Source: an uncultured Eubacteriales bacterium | GTDB lineage: Bacteria > Bacillota > Clostridia > Monoglobales > Monoglobaceae | DNA: 37,332 bases | Assembly: GCA_905201285.1 (NCBI GenBank) | Contig: CAJKNM010000010.1 | Location: forward strand, 1 to 37,332 | Reading direction: 5' to 3' | Notes under the pieces: generated by a model | Databases searched by the model: none | What the model was told of the DNA's origin: nothing | What the model saw: only the letters and a program-made list of their open reading frames with translations | Shown here: in pieces, positions 8,174 to 17,362 of the stretch | Layout: each line of letters starts with the position of its first letter | Numbering within the stretch: position 1 is the stretch's first letter | Translations under genes and position numbers: made by a program

Positions 8174-11100
8174 GAAAAAGGTTTTTAGCTAAGCTTATTA
8201 GTTTCACAATGGCCATTGTACTTATGTTTCCGGCTGTCAATACCTCTGCCGCTCAAAGCTCCGAAGCTAAGACAAACGGAAATGAGAAATTCGTATTTAA
8301 CGTCGGGGCAAAAAGTGAAAGAGGTCTAAGCGGATTTTTTCCTTTAGGCGTAAACGTATCGCCGAAAAGTGTGCAGGGAAAGCAGGCATACACCCTTGAG
8401 GCAAAAGGGGATACAAATAAAAAGACCGTTTATTTTTCGGTGGATAATACGAAGCTGACTCAGGATATTATGAACGGAAGAGGCGTAGAAGTCACCGTTG
8501 AGTATCTGGATAACGGAAGTGGAATTTTTTCACTTGTTTATGATGATATATATGATGAAATACAGGATACCAAATATGAGTGGACAGAAATAGTCAGAAA
8601 TCATGCGAGAAACTGGACGGATGTTGACGGAAAGTACGCAGGCGCCGTATATCTTAATGATACAAAGGTATGGAAGACACATACCTTTTATATCCGCGAT
8701 GCAAGATTTTTAAAACGCCTGCCTAACAGGTCCGACTTTTATATTTCGCTTAATAACAAGTTTAGCGGAAATTCAGAAGGTGATGTATCCATAGCCTCGG
8801 TGTCAATAAAGGCTATGGATACCAAAAGTCCGGCGAGGATATGGTCAAGCACAGACAGCGTGGGAAGTATATTTTTTGCTGACGCTGACGTGAGCTTTAA
8901 TACTGATATAATCAGCACGGTTAATTACGATTTTGAAGGTGAGGCTGTTTATTCCGCGATTAACATAAACGATGTAGGAACGAGATATGATAAGACAATA
9001 GAACCGATGCGTCTTGAGCGTGACGGCACGCTCGATTCGAGCCTTATTCTTGAACAAAAGCGTGAGCATATCAGTTTAAAAGCGGGAGAAACCATAAATA
9101 AAACCGTTAAATTCGATAACGTAAAGAATTTTGGGTGCATGACATACAGGGTTGAGCTTATAGATGATAAAAACGGGTTGTACACCGTGTATGACAAGCC
9201 GTTTTCGAGAGTGGTGAGAACAAAGGACGAGCCGCTTAATCAAAATCTCGGAATATCGATGCACTATTTTAATAACAGAGCCACGGTGAACGCATATGCC
9301 GATACCGGATTTGACCTTCTTGAAAGAATGGGTATAAGCTGGATAAGAGGTAATGTCAACTGGCCTAATATTGAAACAAAAAGACATAATTATGCGCTTG
9401 ATAAGGGAACCGAAAGCTTCTTTAAGCGTAATATGGAAAAATACGGCGGAAAGTTTCATATGTATCCGATATTGGGTGACAATAACAGCTTGTTGGGTGA
9501 CGGGAAGGAATATACATATGAGAACTTCGGAAGTAAAAAGGCAACAGATGCCTTCGGTGAATTTGCTGAGGCTTGTGCAGAGCTTATGAAGCCATACGGC
9601 GTCGATACGATCGAAATAATAAATGAGCCGAATCTTTCAAAGGTTTTAAAGCCCGATATATACGCGGGTGTTCTTGAGTCGGTTTACAGAATAGTTAAAG
9701 AGGACTATCCAAACGTTAAAATCGCGGGACCTACTGTAGCTGAAATACCGGTGACAAGCGAAACGGATTATATACCTGAGCTGTTTAAAAAGGGCGGATT
9801 AAAGAATATCGATATAGTTTCGGTACATCCGTATAACTGGAGGTTTGCCCCTGAGTTCGCCGGAAATATAGAGAAAATTAATAAGCTCAGAGAGCTTTGT
9901 AGGGAGTACGGAAAGCCGAACGTTCCTATATGGGCAACCGAAACAGGCTATCCGACCGCAACGAAAAATCAGCAAATCAGAGAGGCAGGAAACGATACCG
10001 GCGTACTCGCTCAGGCGCAGTGGATGTCGAGATCGATTATTATCAATATTAGTGAGCATATATTGGATAAAATATTTTTATACACATTACACGATGGTGC
10101 CGACCCTACAAATACTGAGGCGAGATTTGGTATTTGCACGGGCTTTGAATCATACTACGAGCCATTTACGGCAAAGCCGGCGCTTGTTGCGGTATCTAAC
10201 GCGAGTCATATGATGAATGAGGCAGAGTGTACCGATAAAATAATAGCCGATGAAAGAGCGTCATCCGTATACCGCTACAGCCGTAAGGGAAAGGATGATA
10301 TGATTGCACTCTGGACATCAAAGGACAGAGAAGAGCTCTCGCTTTCACTCGGCGCGAAGGAGATTACCGTAACGGATATGTACGGAAACGAGGAAAAAAG
10401 GTATTCGCCCGACGGTGTATATGACTTTATGTTAAGCGGAGACGTTATGTATCTGACAGGAAAGTTCACAGATTTTAAAAAGGTTGAACCGAGAATCAAA
10501 AATGACAATAGTATTTTAAGTGCTGTGCCGGGTGATACATACGAATTTAGCCTTAACAATAATACGGGTCTGCCGCTTACAGTTAAGGCACAGGGCGGAG
10601 CGGGAACGGAAATCACAGCCGCACCTGTCTTTAGCGAGAACAATAAGGCTGTCGGAGCTTTCAAACTTAAAACATCGGCGGAAAGTGAAATAAAGCTCTC
10701 TTTCTATAACGGAGATAAGCTGTATGCAGCCGAAAGCTATAAGGTTGTTCCTGCTGACAGGGTTGAATTTGAGGTCGAGAATGTCGAAGCGTACAACGAG
10801 AACACATTAAACAGATGGTATGTGAGTGTGTTGATTTCAAATAAGGGTAACGAACGTCCGGTCGGCGGATATATAAAGCTCCAGTCGCCGGCGAATATCG
10901 CCGGAGGAATTTCATCCATACCGGTGGGCGAAATTCTGCCCGGAAAGCAGAGAAGAGTTATTTTTTACCTGCCCGAGATGAATAAAAAGTATAAAGACGC
11001 CCTGGTCGGAATTTTCTATATGAATGACGGAAGTGAGCAGTATATGTCGGTTGATATTGATTTTACCATTGCGAAATATACAGACAATCCGCCTATAATT

Positions 11101-11697
11101 GACGGGGTAATAGAAAACGGCGAATGGACAAAGGGTGCATGGATATTTATGGATAAGGCGACGCAAATCCGTCAGATAAAGGACTGGAAGGGAACGGAGG
11201 ATTTAAGCGGAAGAGTAAACATAATGTGGGATAACGAAAATCTTTATCTTGCCACAGTGGTGACTGATGATGTGCTTGATACTTCGTGGACTGACCCGTC
11301 GGGGGCGTGGCGAAATGACAGCCTTCAGATTGCGCTGAAGTGTGATATGAACTCTGAGGCGTATGCTTTTAACGAGATGTGCCTCGCTATGATTAACGGT
11401 GAAAGCTTAATATACAGGCATAAGGCAGAGGGAACGGCTCAGGTCGGTCTTGTTACAAACTTTAAAGGCAAGATAGTCAGAGATGAGGATCAAAAGACCA
11501 CGACGTATGAGTTTGCTATTCCATGGTCAGAACTTGTCAAGGAGGGCTTTAAGGTTAAGCCGGGTATAAGTATTGCCTTCTCTATGCTGATTAACGATAA
11601 TGACGGTTCGGGCCGCCGCGGCTGGATTGAACTCACGCCGGGTATAGGATATGAGAAGGATCCGCGAATGTTTACAAAAATTACGCTTATGAAATAA
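8170..11697 (+). CDS. Secreted multidomain glycoside hydrolase, clan GH-A-like barrel with C-terminal CBM9-like module
   Basis: 1175 residues. A signal peptide (about 1-28) is followed by a beta-sandwich (about 38-210, with VWKTHTFYI) and an Ig-like region (about 215-350). A TIM-barrel hydrolase spans about 355-675. Its acid/base is probably E486 in EIINEPN and its nucleophile E591 in IWATETGYPT, the NE-then-E spacing (105 residues) of clan GH-A. A trailing beta-sandwich contains TVTDMYGNEEKRY (about 735-747). Another beta region follows, and about 974-1175 is a CBM9-like/DOMON-type module (IIDGVIENGEW, IMWDNENLYLATVVTDD, WRNDSLQIAL). It starts on the last bases of the permease gene. Residues around the catalytic sites recall GH39, GH5 and GH17, but I cannot place it in a numbered family. 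Its paralogue lies at 13314-17303. No cell-wall anchor is visible. Substrate unknown. Confidence 0.82.
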   Translation: MRKRFLAKLISFTMAIVLMFPAVNTSAAQSSEAKTNGNEKFVFNVGAKSERGLSGFFPLGVNVSPKSVQGKQAYTLEAKGDTNKKTVYFSVDNTKLTQDIMNGRGVEVTVEYLDNGSGIFSLVYDDIYDEIQDTKYEWTEIVRNHARNWTDVDGKYAGAVYLNDTKVWKTHTFYIRDARFLKRLPNRSDFYISLNNKFSGNSEGDVSIASVSIKAMDTKSPARIWSSTDSVGSIFFADADVSFNTDIISTVNYDFEGEAVYSAININDVGTRYDKTIEPMRLERDGTLDSSLILEQKREHISLKAGETINKTVKFDNVKNFGCMTYRVELIDDKNGLYTVYDKPFSRVVRTKDEPLNQNLGISMHYFNNRATVNAYADTGFDLLERMGISWIRGNVNWPNIETKRHNYALDKGTESFFKRNMEKYGGKFHMYPILGDNNSLLGDGKEYTYENFGSKKATDAFGEFAEACAELMKPYGVDTIEIINEPNLSKVLKPDIYAGVLESVYRIVKEDYPNVKIAGPTVAEIPVTSETDYIPELFKKGGLKNIDIVSVHPYNWRFAPEFAGNIEKINKLRELCREYGKPNVPIWATETGYPTATKNQQIREAGNDTGVLAQAQWMSRSIIINISEHILDKIFLYTLHDGADPTNTEARFGICTGFESYYEPFTAKPALVAVSNASHMMNEAECTDKIIADERASSVYRYSRKGKDDMIALWTSKDREELSLSLGAKEITVTDMYGNEEKRYSPDGVYDFMLSGDVMYLTGKFTDFKKVEPRIKNDNSILSAVPGDTYEFSLNNNTGLPLTVKAQGGAGTEITAAPVFSENNKAVGAFKLKTSAESEIKLSFYNGDKLYAAESYKVVPADRVEFEVENVEAYNENTLNRWYVSVLISNKGNERPVGGYIKLQSPANIAGGISSIPVGEILPGKQRRVIFYLPEMNKKYKDALVGIFYMNDGSEQYMSVDIDFTIAKYTDNPPIIDGVIENGEWTKGAWIFMDKATQIRQIKDWKGTEDLSGRVNIMWDNENLYLATVVTDDVLDTSWTDPSGAWRNDSLQIALKCDMNSEAYAFNEMCLAMINGESLIYRHKAEGTAQVGLVTNFKGKIVRDEDQKTTTYEFAIPWSELVKEGFKVKPGISIAFSMLINDNDGSGRRGWIELTPGIGYEKDPRMFTKITLMK

Positions 11698-11717
11698 TTT
11701 AAAAATGAGGTGGATTT

Positions 11718-13283
11718 ATGAAAATGCGAAAAATTTTTTTGGCTTGTCTTTCGGCTTTTGTTATAGCTATGAGTGTTTCCACGGTCAGTGTATTTGCCGA
11801 CGCTCATTATTATCAGAATGATTTTGAAAGTAAATCGTCCGATAATTTTGACAAGTACAGAGTACAGCTTGATGACGGGAACTGGGTTGCACAAGGATTA
11901 AGTCAGCATATAAAAATGTTTGAAAAAAATCCCGTAACCGAAGGAAGGTTCTATATAGGGCTTGATGCAAACTGGCAGGACATAGGAAAACTGCAGACTG
12001 TACGCCTTATCAACAACGGAAACGGAAAAACATATATGCTTTTCGGATCATATGCGGGTTCGGTGAAATATGCGCCTAACAATGAAGACAACTGGCAGCC
12101 GACAGCCGGCGGTTTTAAACCGGAATTAGGCAGTACTGTTCACTTTGACATTGTAATTGATTTTGATAAAAAGACCATAAACTATTATAAAAACGGAGGA
12201 AGCTGGGGCGGGACCTCGATGAGCGATGAAATCCATCAGTATGGATTCAATGGATTGTCATTTGTTAGTGACATGAAAGACTCAACAGCAAGACCGTGGT
12301 ACATTGATAATCTTATTATGACGGATATAAGTGATTTTATTACGCCGAAGGCTGAGGTAAATATGACGGATAGCTATATCGATATAGATTTTAAGACCGC
12401 ACTCAGTCCTGAAGATAAAACGTCTCTTAATTCTTCCTACATAAAAATCGGAGAGAGCGGAGCGGAGAGTTCTTCCTTAACGGTAACGTCTGTCGATAAT
12501 ACGGCCGGTGCAAGATACAGAATTACATATAGCGGAACGCCTGACCCGAATAAAGAGTATTACGTTGAATTCCCCAATACTGTTACAAGTTTATTTAATC
12601 AAAAGCTTTCGGATAACAGAGTATACTTCACGGGCTCGGGAAACAGCGTGATTTCTGCCATAAAGCTTATTGACGCACGGGGAAGTGAAGAAGGAATTTT
12701 ATCTCCGGATGATGAGATAGCACAGATAAAAATTGAACTGAATTCCGCCATTGCTCAGTCCGAACTTGATAATATAACTCTTACGGCGGACGGAGAGACC
12801 GTTACCGCAGAGCGAGAGTTAAACGATAATGTCTATACGATGAAGTTTGATGATATTATCGGGGCAGATAAGAAATGTGTGCTCAATATCCCGTCAAGTG
12901 TAAGCGAAGTTGATAATTCAATAAGAAAATTCACGACCGGGGACGGAAAGTTCGAGATAAGAAGCCTTAAATTTGAAAAAGTTGACGGCACAGAAGCCGC
13001 GGCAATATCGGACGCGGATAGTCTTAACGCAGAGATAATTAATACCAATAATACCGAAAAAACCGTTTATGTTTTATTCTGTGCATATGACAGAACCGGA
13101 AAGATGACGGATTTTAAGCTTGAAAAAGCTGATTTAACGCGTAAAAGAGCAGAGGTTAAAATAGATAACTTAAATGCAGGCGGCGCGAATAAAATTAAGG
13201 GCTTTATTATTGAAGAAACTCAGTCGAACGAGAGCTATATAAGAAATCCGCTTACGGCTTCGGTATCACTTACGGCGGAATAG
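11718..13283 (+). CDS. Secreted jelly-roll (LamG/concanavalin-like) protein with Ig-like modules
   Basis: 521 residues. A signal peptide ends near SVFADA (about 28). About 30-200 looks like a concanavalin-type jelly roll: it starts YYQNDFESKSSDNFDKY, has FDIVIDFDKKTINYYKNG, and closes with PWYIDNLIMTD, where the 'DNl' ending is typical of these domains. Two Ig-like regions follow (about 210-310 and 315-415; FKTALSPEDKTSLNSSYIKI resembles SbsA-type Ig domains). The C-terminal module (about 416-521) contains VYVLFCAYDRTGKM and KIKGFIIEE, related to modules in five neighbouring proteins. No catalytic motif is evident, so it is more likely a glycan-binding or surface structural protein than an enzyme. 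It lies 20 bases behind the large hydrolase in the same operon. A binding role is inference. Confidence 0.75.
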   Translation: MKMRKIFLACLSAFVIAMSVSTVSVFADAHYYQNDFESKSSDNFDKYRVQLDDGNWVAQGLSQHIKMFEKNPVTEGRFYIGLDANWQDIGKLQTVRLINNGNGKTYMLFGSYAGSVKYAPNNEDNWQPTAGGFKPELGSTVHFDIVIDFDKKTINYYKNGGSWGGTSMSDEIHQYGFNGLSFVSDMKDSTARPWYIDNLIMTDISDFITPKAEVNMTDSYIDIDFKTALSPEDKTSLNSSYIKIGESGAESSSLTVTSVDNTAGARYRITYSGTPDPNKEYYVEFPNTVTSLFNQKLSDNRVYFTGSGNSVISAIKLIDARGSEEGILSPDDEIAQIKIELNSAIAQSELDNITLTADGETVTAERELNDNVYTMKFDDIIGADKKCVLNIPSSVSEVDNSIRKFTTGDGKFEIRSLKFEKVDGTEAAAISDADSLNAEIINTNNTEKTVYVLFCAYDRTGKMTDFKLEKADLTRKRAEVKIDNLNAGGANKIKGFIIEETQSNESYIRNPLTASVSLTAE

Positions 13284-13313
13284 CTTTAACAAAATCCATG
13301 CGGAGGTGAGAAC

Positions 13314-16300
13314 GTGACAAGGTTTAAAAAAGCGGCGGGGGTGCTTTTGGCGGCGTTGTTTTTGACGCAAACGAACGGTCTTGTTGTTCCGAAGGTATCG
13401 TCCGAAGCCGCCGAAGCAAGTGAAAGTATCATAATAGATGAGGATTTTTCGGATTATTTCGGAGGCGTCCCCGACGGGGTGAGTAATACCGGTATCAAGG
13501 CTCTTGCCGGAAAGTACAGCGAGTTTCAGAAAACATCGCTTGAGTGGAAAAATCCGTACGGAAAAAACGACTCGGGAGAATTTGAAAATCAGCTTGTTGA
13601 CGGACTTACATACAGCCTTGATACGCCCCTTGAAAACGGGAGATATATTCTAAGCTTTGAGTGCTTGTTTGAGACCGCACCCGACACAGATTTATCTGTA
13701 AACGATAGATTGTTTATGTGCAGTGTAGGCAACAATAATAATAGCGGAAGAAGCTTTATTTGCAAAAATGGGAATATGGGCTTTGATGTTAATATGAATA
13801 CGTGGGTGCCGACCAATCAAAGTAAGTTTAAATATGATATAGATAGGTGGTACCATATAGATATGGTGTTTACACTTTCCGAAGCGGAGAGAAGCATTGA
13901 CTATTATATAGACGGAAAATGGTATGGGAGCGGAGCGAAGATTCCCGATAAGCTTTATCCGATAAACAAAATTTCCTTCCGCATAGAGGACAGATATTCA
14001 CAAGGCTCTATGTATCTGGACAATATAAGGCTGACTAAGGATACCGGCGGACGAACGCTCGGTATAAAAAACGAGGTTCTTGAAAACCGGGATACTGTTG
14101 ATATAAGGCTTCCGATGTCAATAAAAGCAGACAGCGGAAAAGAATTAACTAAGGAAAGCGTTAGTCTTATTGATTCAGACGGGAAGAGCATCGGGGTTTC
14201 TGAGGTGAAAAAGCTGACGTCCGAAATCTATGAGATAAAAACGGTGGAAAAGCTTAAACACGGTGAATATGAAATACGCATAGCCTCCGATGCCGTTGAT
14301 TATCTTGACGGAAAAAGTCTGAATAATGTCTCAGTCGGGTTTACCATATACGAAAACGTGAATGATATTAAGGGAAAATTCGGTTTAGATGATACATATG
14401 TGATATTAAGCGACGAAGAGACCGAGAGCAAAGGAATGACGGTTGCGTTAAAAAAGAATACATCCCCCGAACTTCTTCAAAAGAAGGGAATATACGGATG
14501 GCAGATTATCACAAACAAAGAAAATCCCGACTTATATTTTGATGTGACGGATAAAGAGCTTTCAGGCATTGCCGACGGTGGTGATGTCAGTGTGAAGGCT
14601 GTCTATTTCGACTCCGGGTACGGAACCTTAAATCTTTATTATAATTCGGCGTATTTGGAAAAAGAATTTTGCGGACGGGTTGAACTGACCGACACCGGTG
14701 AGTGGAAGACACATACGTTTGATTTAAAGCTTCCTGTATTTGAAAATGAAATACAGAATAACGGCTCAGGCTATGATTTTATGCTAAGCACATATAGCTA
14801 TGACCGTGGATATTCAAAAAACTCGGTTATTGTTGCGGCGGTTTCGGTTAAAAAGTCAAAGGCTGAGATTCCCGTTAAAATAACCGCGGACAGCCGGAGG
14901 ATAGGAAACATATTTTACACCGATGATGAGCTTGAATTTGATTTAAAGCTGAATGATTTAGGGAGGACGACAGAAGTATATACAAGAGAAATCACGGTGA
15001 CGGATAAAAGCGGGACAGTGGTTTGGAAAAGCGGACCAAAGCAAGCAAATTTAAAAAAATCACCTGTTTATAAAGAAAAAGTTGTCATACCCAAACAGAG
15101 ATACGGAATTTATAATCTAACCGTTTCGGTCGAAAGAAACGGACAGAAAATCCAAAGAAGCTATGAATTTTCATATGTAAATTCCGGACGCGGTGAGGTT
15201 CTCAACGATAATCTCGGCATATGTATGCACTATTCGCTCGGTGATTACCGGAACTGGAACAGTTCATCCGAGACCCTTCTCGATTTATTCTCAAACGCCG
15301 GTATAGGCTGGATCAGAGATAATGTTAATGTAGACGATTATGCGATCAAAAACAGCGACGGAACATACACGCGAAAAATCCCGGCCGTGATGAGCGGATA
15401 CATTAGCGAAATAACTAAGCGTAAAATGAAGTTTGTGCCGATTTTGGAAGGCGGCGGAAGGTGGTTTAATAACGAAAACCCTTTGTATACCGAGGAGGCG
15501 CAGAAGATATTTGCCGAAAACGCCGCGTATTATGCAAAGGATTTTGAAGCTGCGGGCGTTAACTGCTTCGAGCTGTGGAATGAATACAATAGTGCGGCAT
15601 ACAATATTCCACCGAAAAGCAATTTGTCAAATGATGCTTATTATGAAAAGACAAAATATTATGTTAATTTTCTTGATTATGTATATACAGAGGTTAAGAA
15701 AAAATCTCCCGAATTTAAGATAATCGGCGGAGGAACGGCAAATGTTCCCACTACATGGCTTAATAAAATGTTTGAGGGAATACAAGAAAAAAACAAGGGT
15801 GGACTTATGGACGCGCTAAGCGTTCATCCGTATATTCCAAACCCGTCGGTTTCAACACTTGTCGATAAGATTGAGAATATAAATAAATCCGCTTCAAGCT
15901 ATGGATTGGAAAAGTACCCAATCTGGGCAACCGAATTCGGATGGCCGACCTCGGGCTCAGCCGGTGTCTCACCCGAGCGTCAGGCACAGATAATCACATC
16001 ATATTATATTTTGGCAAACGCTCATAAGACGCTTGATAAAATGTTTATATACTCATATAAAGACAACGGTACGGACGAAACGGAAAAGGAGGCACAGTTC
16101 GGACTTATAAAGGCAAACAGAAGCGATCTTCTTGATGTTCCCTGTGCGGCTAAACCCGCGTATCTTGCCGTTTCAAATATGAATGTTCAGATAGGCGATG
16201 CAGTATCATCTGAGGTCATATACGATGAGGACAGTAAAAATCTATATAAGTACGCCAAGAAAAACGGCGATATGGTATATACGGCGTGGGGAAGCGGAAA

Positions 16301-17303
16301 ATTAAGCTATGATTTTAAGTCTCCGCGGATAATTATAGCCGATATTTACGGAAACGAAACGGTTTCAGAGAGTGAGAGCGGAAAATATGAAATTGAGCTT
16401 TCGGGCGATGTCTCATATATAAAAGTACCGAAGTACAATATTCCGACTTATACCGTGAATCGCGAAAGTAAGACGGCGCGCATAAATTTAGGTGCGGATT
16501 CCGGGGTTTCGGAGGAAAACAAGCCGACAATCAGCACGAGTGACGGAAATAGTGTAAATTATGAGTTAAAAAGAGACGGAGAAGCTTATTATGCAGAGGT
16601 GAGTTCGGAAAATAATTATACGGTTATGTGGACGGAAAACGGATATATAAACCGTTTTAAAGCAGCACCGGCAGATAAAAAGCCTCAATTTTCAGATTCG
16701 GCTTCGGCATACTGCATAGGCATTAGCTCTGCCGAAGGCAAGGTTAAGTTCAGCGGCGTATCGGACAGCAAAAACGCAGAACTGTGCATGGCGGCGTTCT
16801 TCCCGTCACAGAAAAAGAGCGTTTCGCCGTCAAACGGAATACCCGCGTGGTACGATAATGCTTTAACCGATGAATACGGGCGGTACTCTGCTTCGTTTAA
16901 GACGGAGATAACACCCGGAACGTACGCTTTAACATTGTCCTCGGACAGCAAAATTGAAACGGAGGTTATGTTTGAGCTGAAGCAGGATATAGAAACAAGT
17001 CTTAAGCAAGGAAAAAAGCTTGTCAGAGACGTGAAAGATATTGATGCGGCTGAGCCGGTTTCCGTTTCGGCATATTTTAAGAACCCGAACGAATATCAAA
17101 ATGCAGTTCTTATTCTCGCGGTTAGGGCGGATAATCAGCTTAAATATGCCGAATACAGGACAGTGGGCAGATGTGAAAATGACGGCTGCGGTAATTATCG
17201 GTTTAATGTAGACGGAAGCGTTTTTAAAGGTGCTGACGGGACACAGGTTCTTCTTTGGGAGGACTTAAAGACCTTGTCGCCGCTTAAAGAGATTATGAAA
17301 TAA
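13314..17303 (+). CDS. Secreted giant glycoside hydrolase, clan GH-A-like barrel with N-terminal jelly roll
   Basis: 1329 residues from a GTG start set by cggaggtgag. A signal peptide (about 1-34) is followed by a jelly-roll domain (about 40-245, ending MYLDNIRLT) and an Ig-like domain (about 246-345). A beta-sandwich (about 350-520, EWKTHTFDL) matches the N-terminal module of the 8170-11697 protein. An Ig-like linker (about 525-628) and a TIM barrel (about 631-955) come next, with probable acid/base E757 in ELWNEYN and nucleophile E874 in IWATEFGWPT, 117 residues apart. Then follow a beta-sandwich with IIADIYGNE, and two beta modules (about 1126-1225 and 1225-1329). The last module carries NAVLILAVRADNQLKYAEY and TQVLLWEDLKTLSPL. 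It is a paralogue of the first hydrolase but lacks its CBM9-like end. It probably cuts a related linkage in the same glycan. The barrel call is good; family and substrate are open. Confidence 0.82.
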   Translation: MTRFKKAAGVLLAALFLTQTNGLVVPKVSSEAAEASESIIIDEDFSDYFGGVPDGVSNTGIKALAGKYSEFQKTSLEWKNPYGKNDSGEFENQLVDGLTYSLDTPLENGRYILSFECLFETAPDTDLSVNDRLFMCSVGNNNNSGRSFICKNGNMGFDVNMNTWVPTNQSKFKYDIDRWYHIDMVFTLSEAERSIDYYIDGKWYGSGAKIPDKLYPINKISFRIEDRYSQGSMYLDNIRLTKDTGGRTLGIKNEVLENRDTVDIRLPMSIKADSGKELTKESVSLIDSDGKSIGVSEVKKLTSEIYEIKTVEKLKHGEYEIRIASDAVDYLDGKSLNNVSVGFTIYENVNDIKGKFGLDDTYVILSDEETESKGMTVALKKNTSPELLQKKGIYGWQIITNKENPDLYFDVTDKELSGIADGGDVSVKAVYFDSGYGTLNLYYNSAYLEKEFCGRVELTDTGEWKTHTFDLKLPVFENEIQNNGSGYDFMLSTYSYDRGYSKNSVIVAAVSVKKSKAEIPVKITADSRRIGNIFYTDDELEFDLKLNDLGRTTEVYTREITVTDKSGTVVWKSGPKQANLKKSPVYKEKVVIPKQRYGIYNLTVSVERNGQKIQRSYEFSYVNSGRGEVLNDNLGICMHYSLGDYRNWNSSSETLLDLFSNAGIGWIRDNVNVDDYAIKNSDGTYTRKIPAVMSGYISEITKRKMKFVPILEGGGRWFNNENPLYTEEAQKIFAENAAYYAKDFEAAGVNCFELWNEYNSAAYNIPPKSNLSNDAYYEKTKYYVNFLDYVYTEVKKKSPEFKIIGGGTANVPTTWLNKMFEGIQEKNKGGLMDALSVHPYIPNPSVSTLVDKIENINKSASSYGLEKYPIWATEFGWPTSGSAGVSPERQAQIITSYYILANAHKTLDKMFIYSYKDNGTDETEKEAQFGLIKANRSDLLDVPCAAKPAYLAVSNMNVQIGDAVSSEVIYDEDSKNLYKYAKKNGDMVYTAWGSGKLSYDFKSPRIIIADIYGNETVSESESGKYEIELSGDVSYIKVPKYNIPTYTVNRESKTARINLGADSGVSEENKPTISTSDGNSVNYELKRDGEAYYAEVSSENNYTVMWTENGYINRFKAAPADKKPQFSDSASAYCIGISSAEGKVKFSGVSDSKNAELCMAAFFPSQKKSVSPSNGIPAWYDNALTDEYGRYSASFKTEITPGTYALTLSSDSKIETEVMFELKQDIETSLKQGKKLVRDVKDIDAAEPVSVSAYFKNPNEYQNAVLILAVRADNQLKYAEYRTVGRCENDGCGNYRFNVDGSVFKGADGTQVLLWEDLKTLSPLKEIMK

Positions 17304-17362
17304 TTAATGCGGCCGCGGATAACGGTCGGAATTGAATAAAACAGTAGGAGGAATGAGCATAG

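Noticed and set aside
17304..17362. GC-rich stretch containing gcggccgc as a possible terminator
   Set aside because: Only a 5-bp wobble-containing stem can be drawn and there is no T run; the following SLH gene probably belongs to the same transcript.
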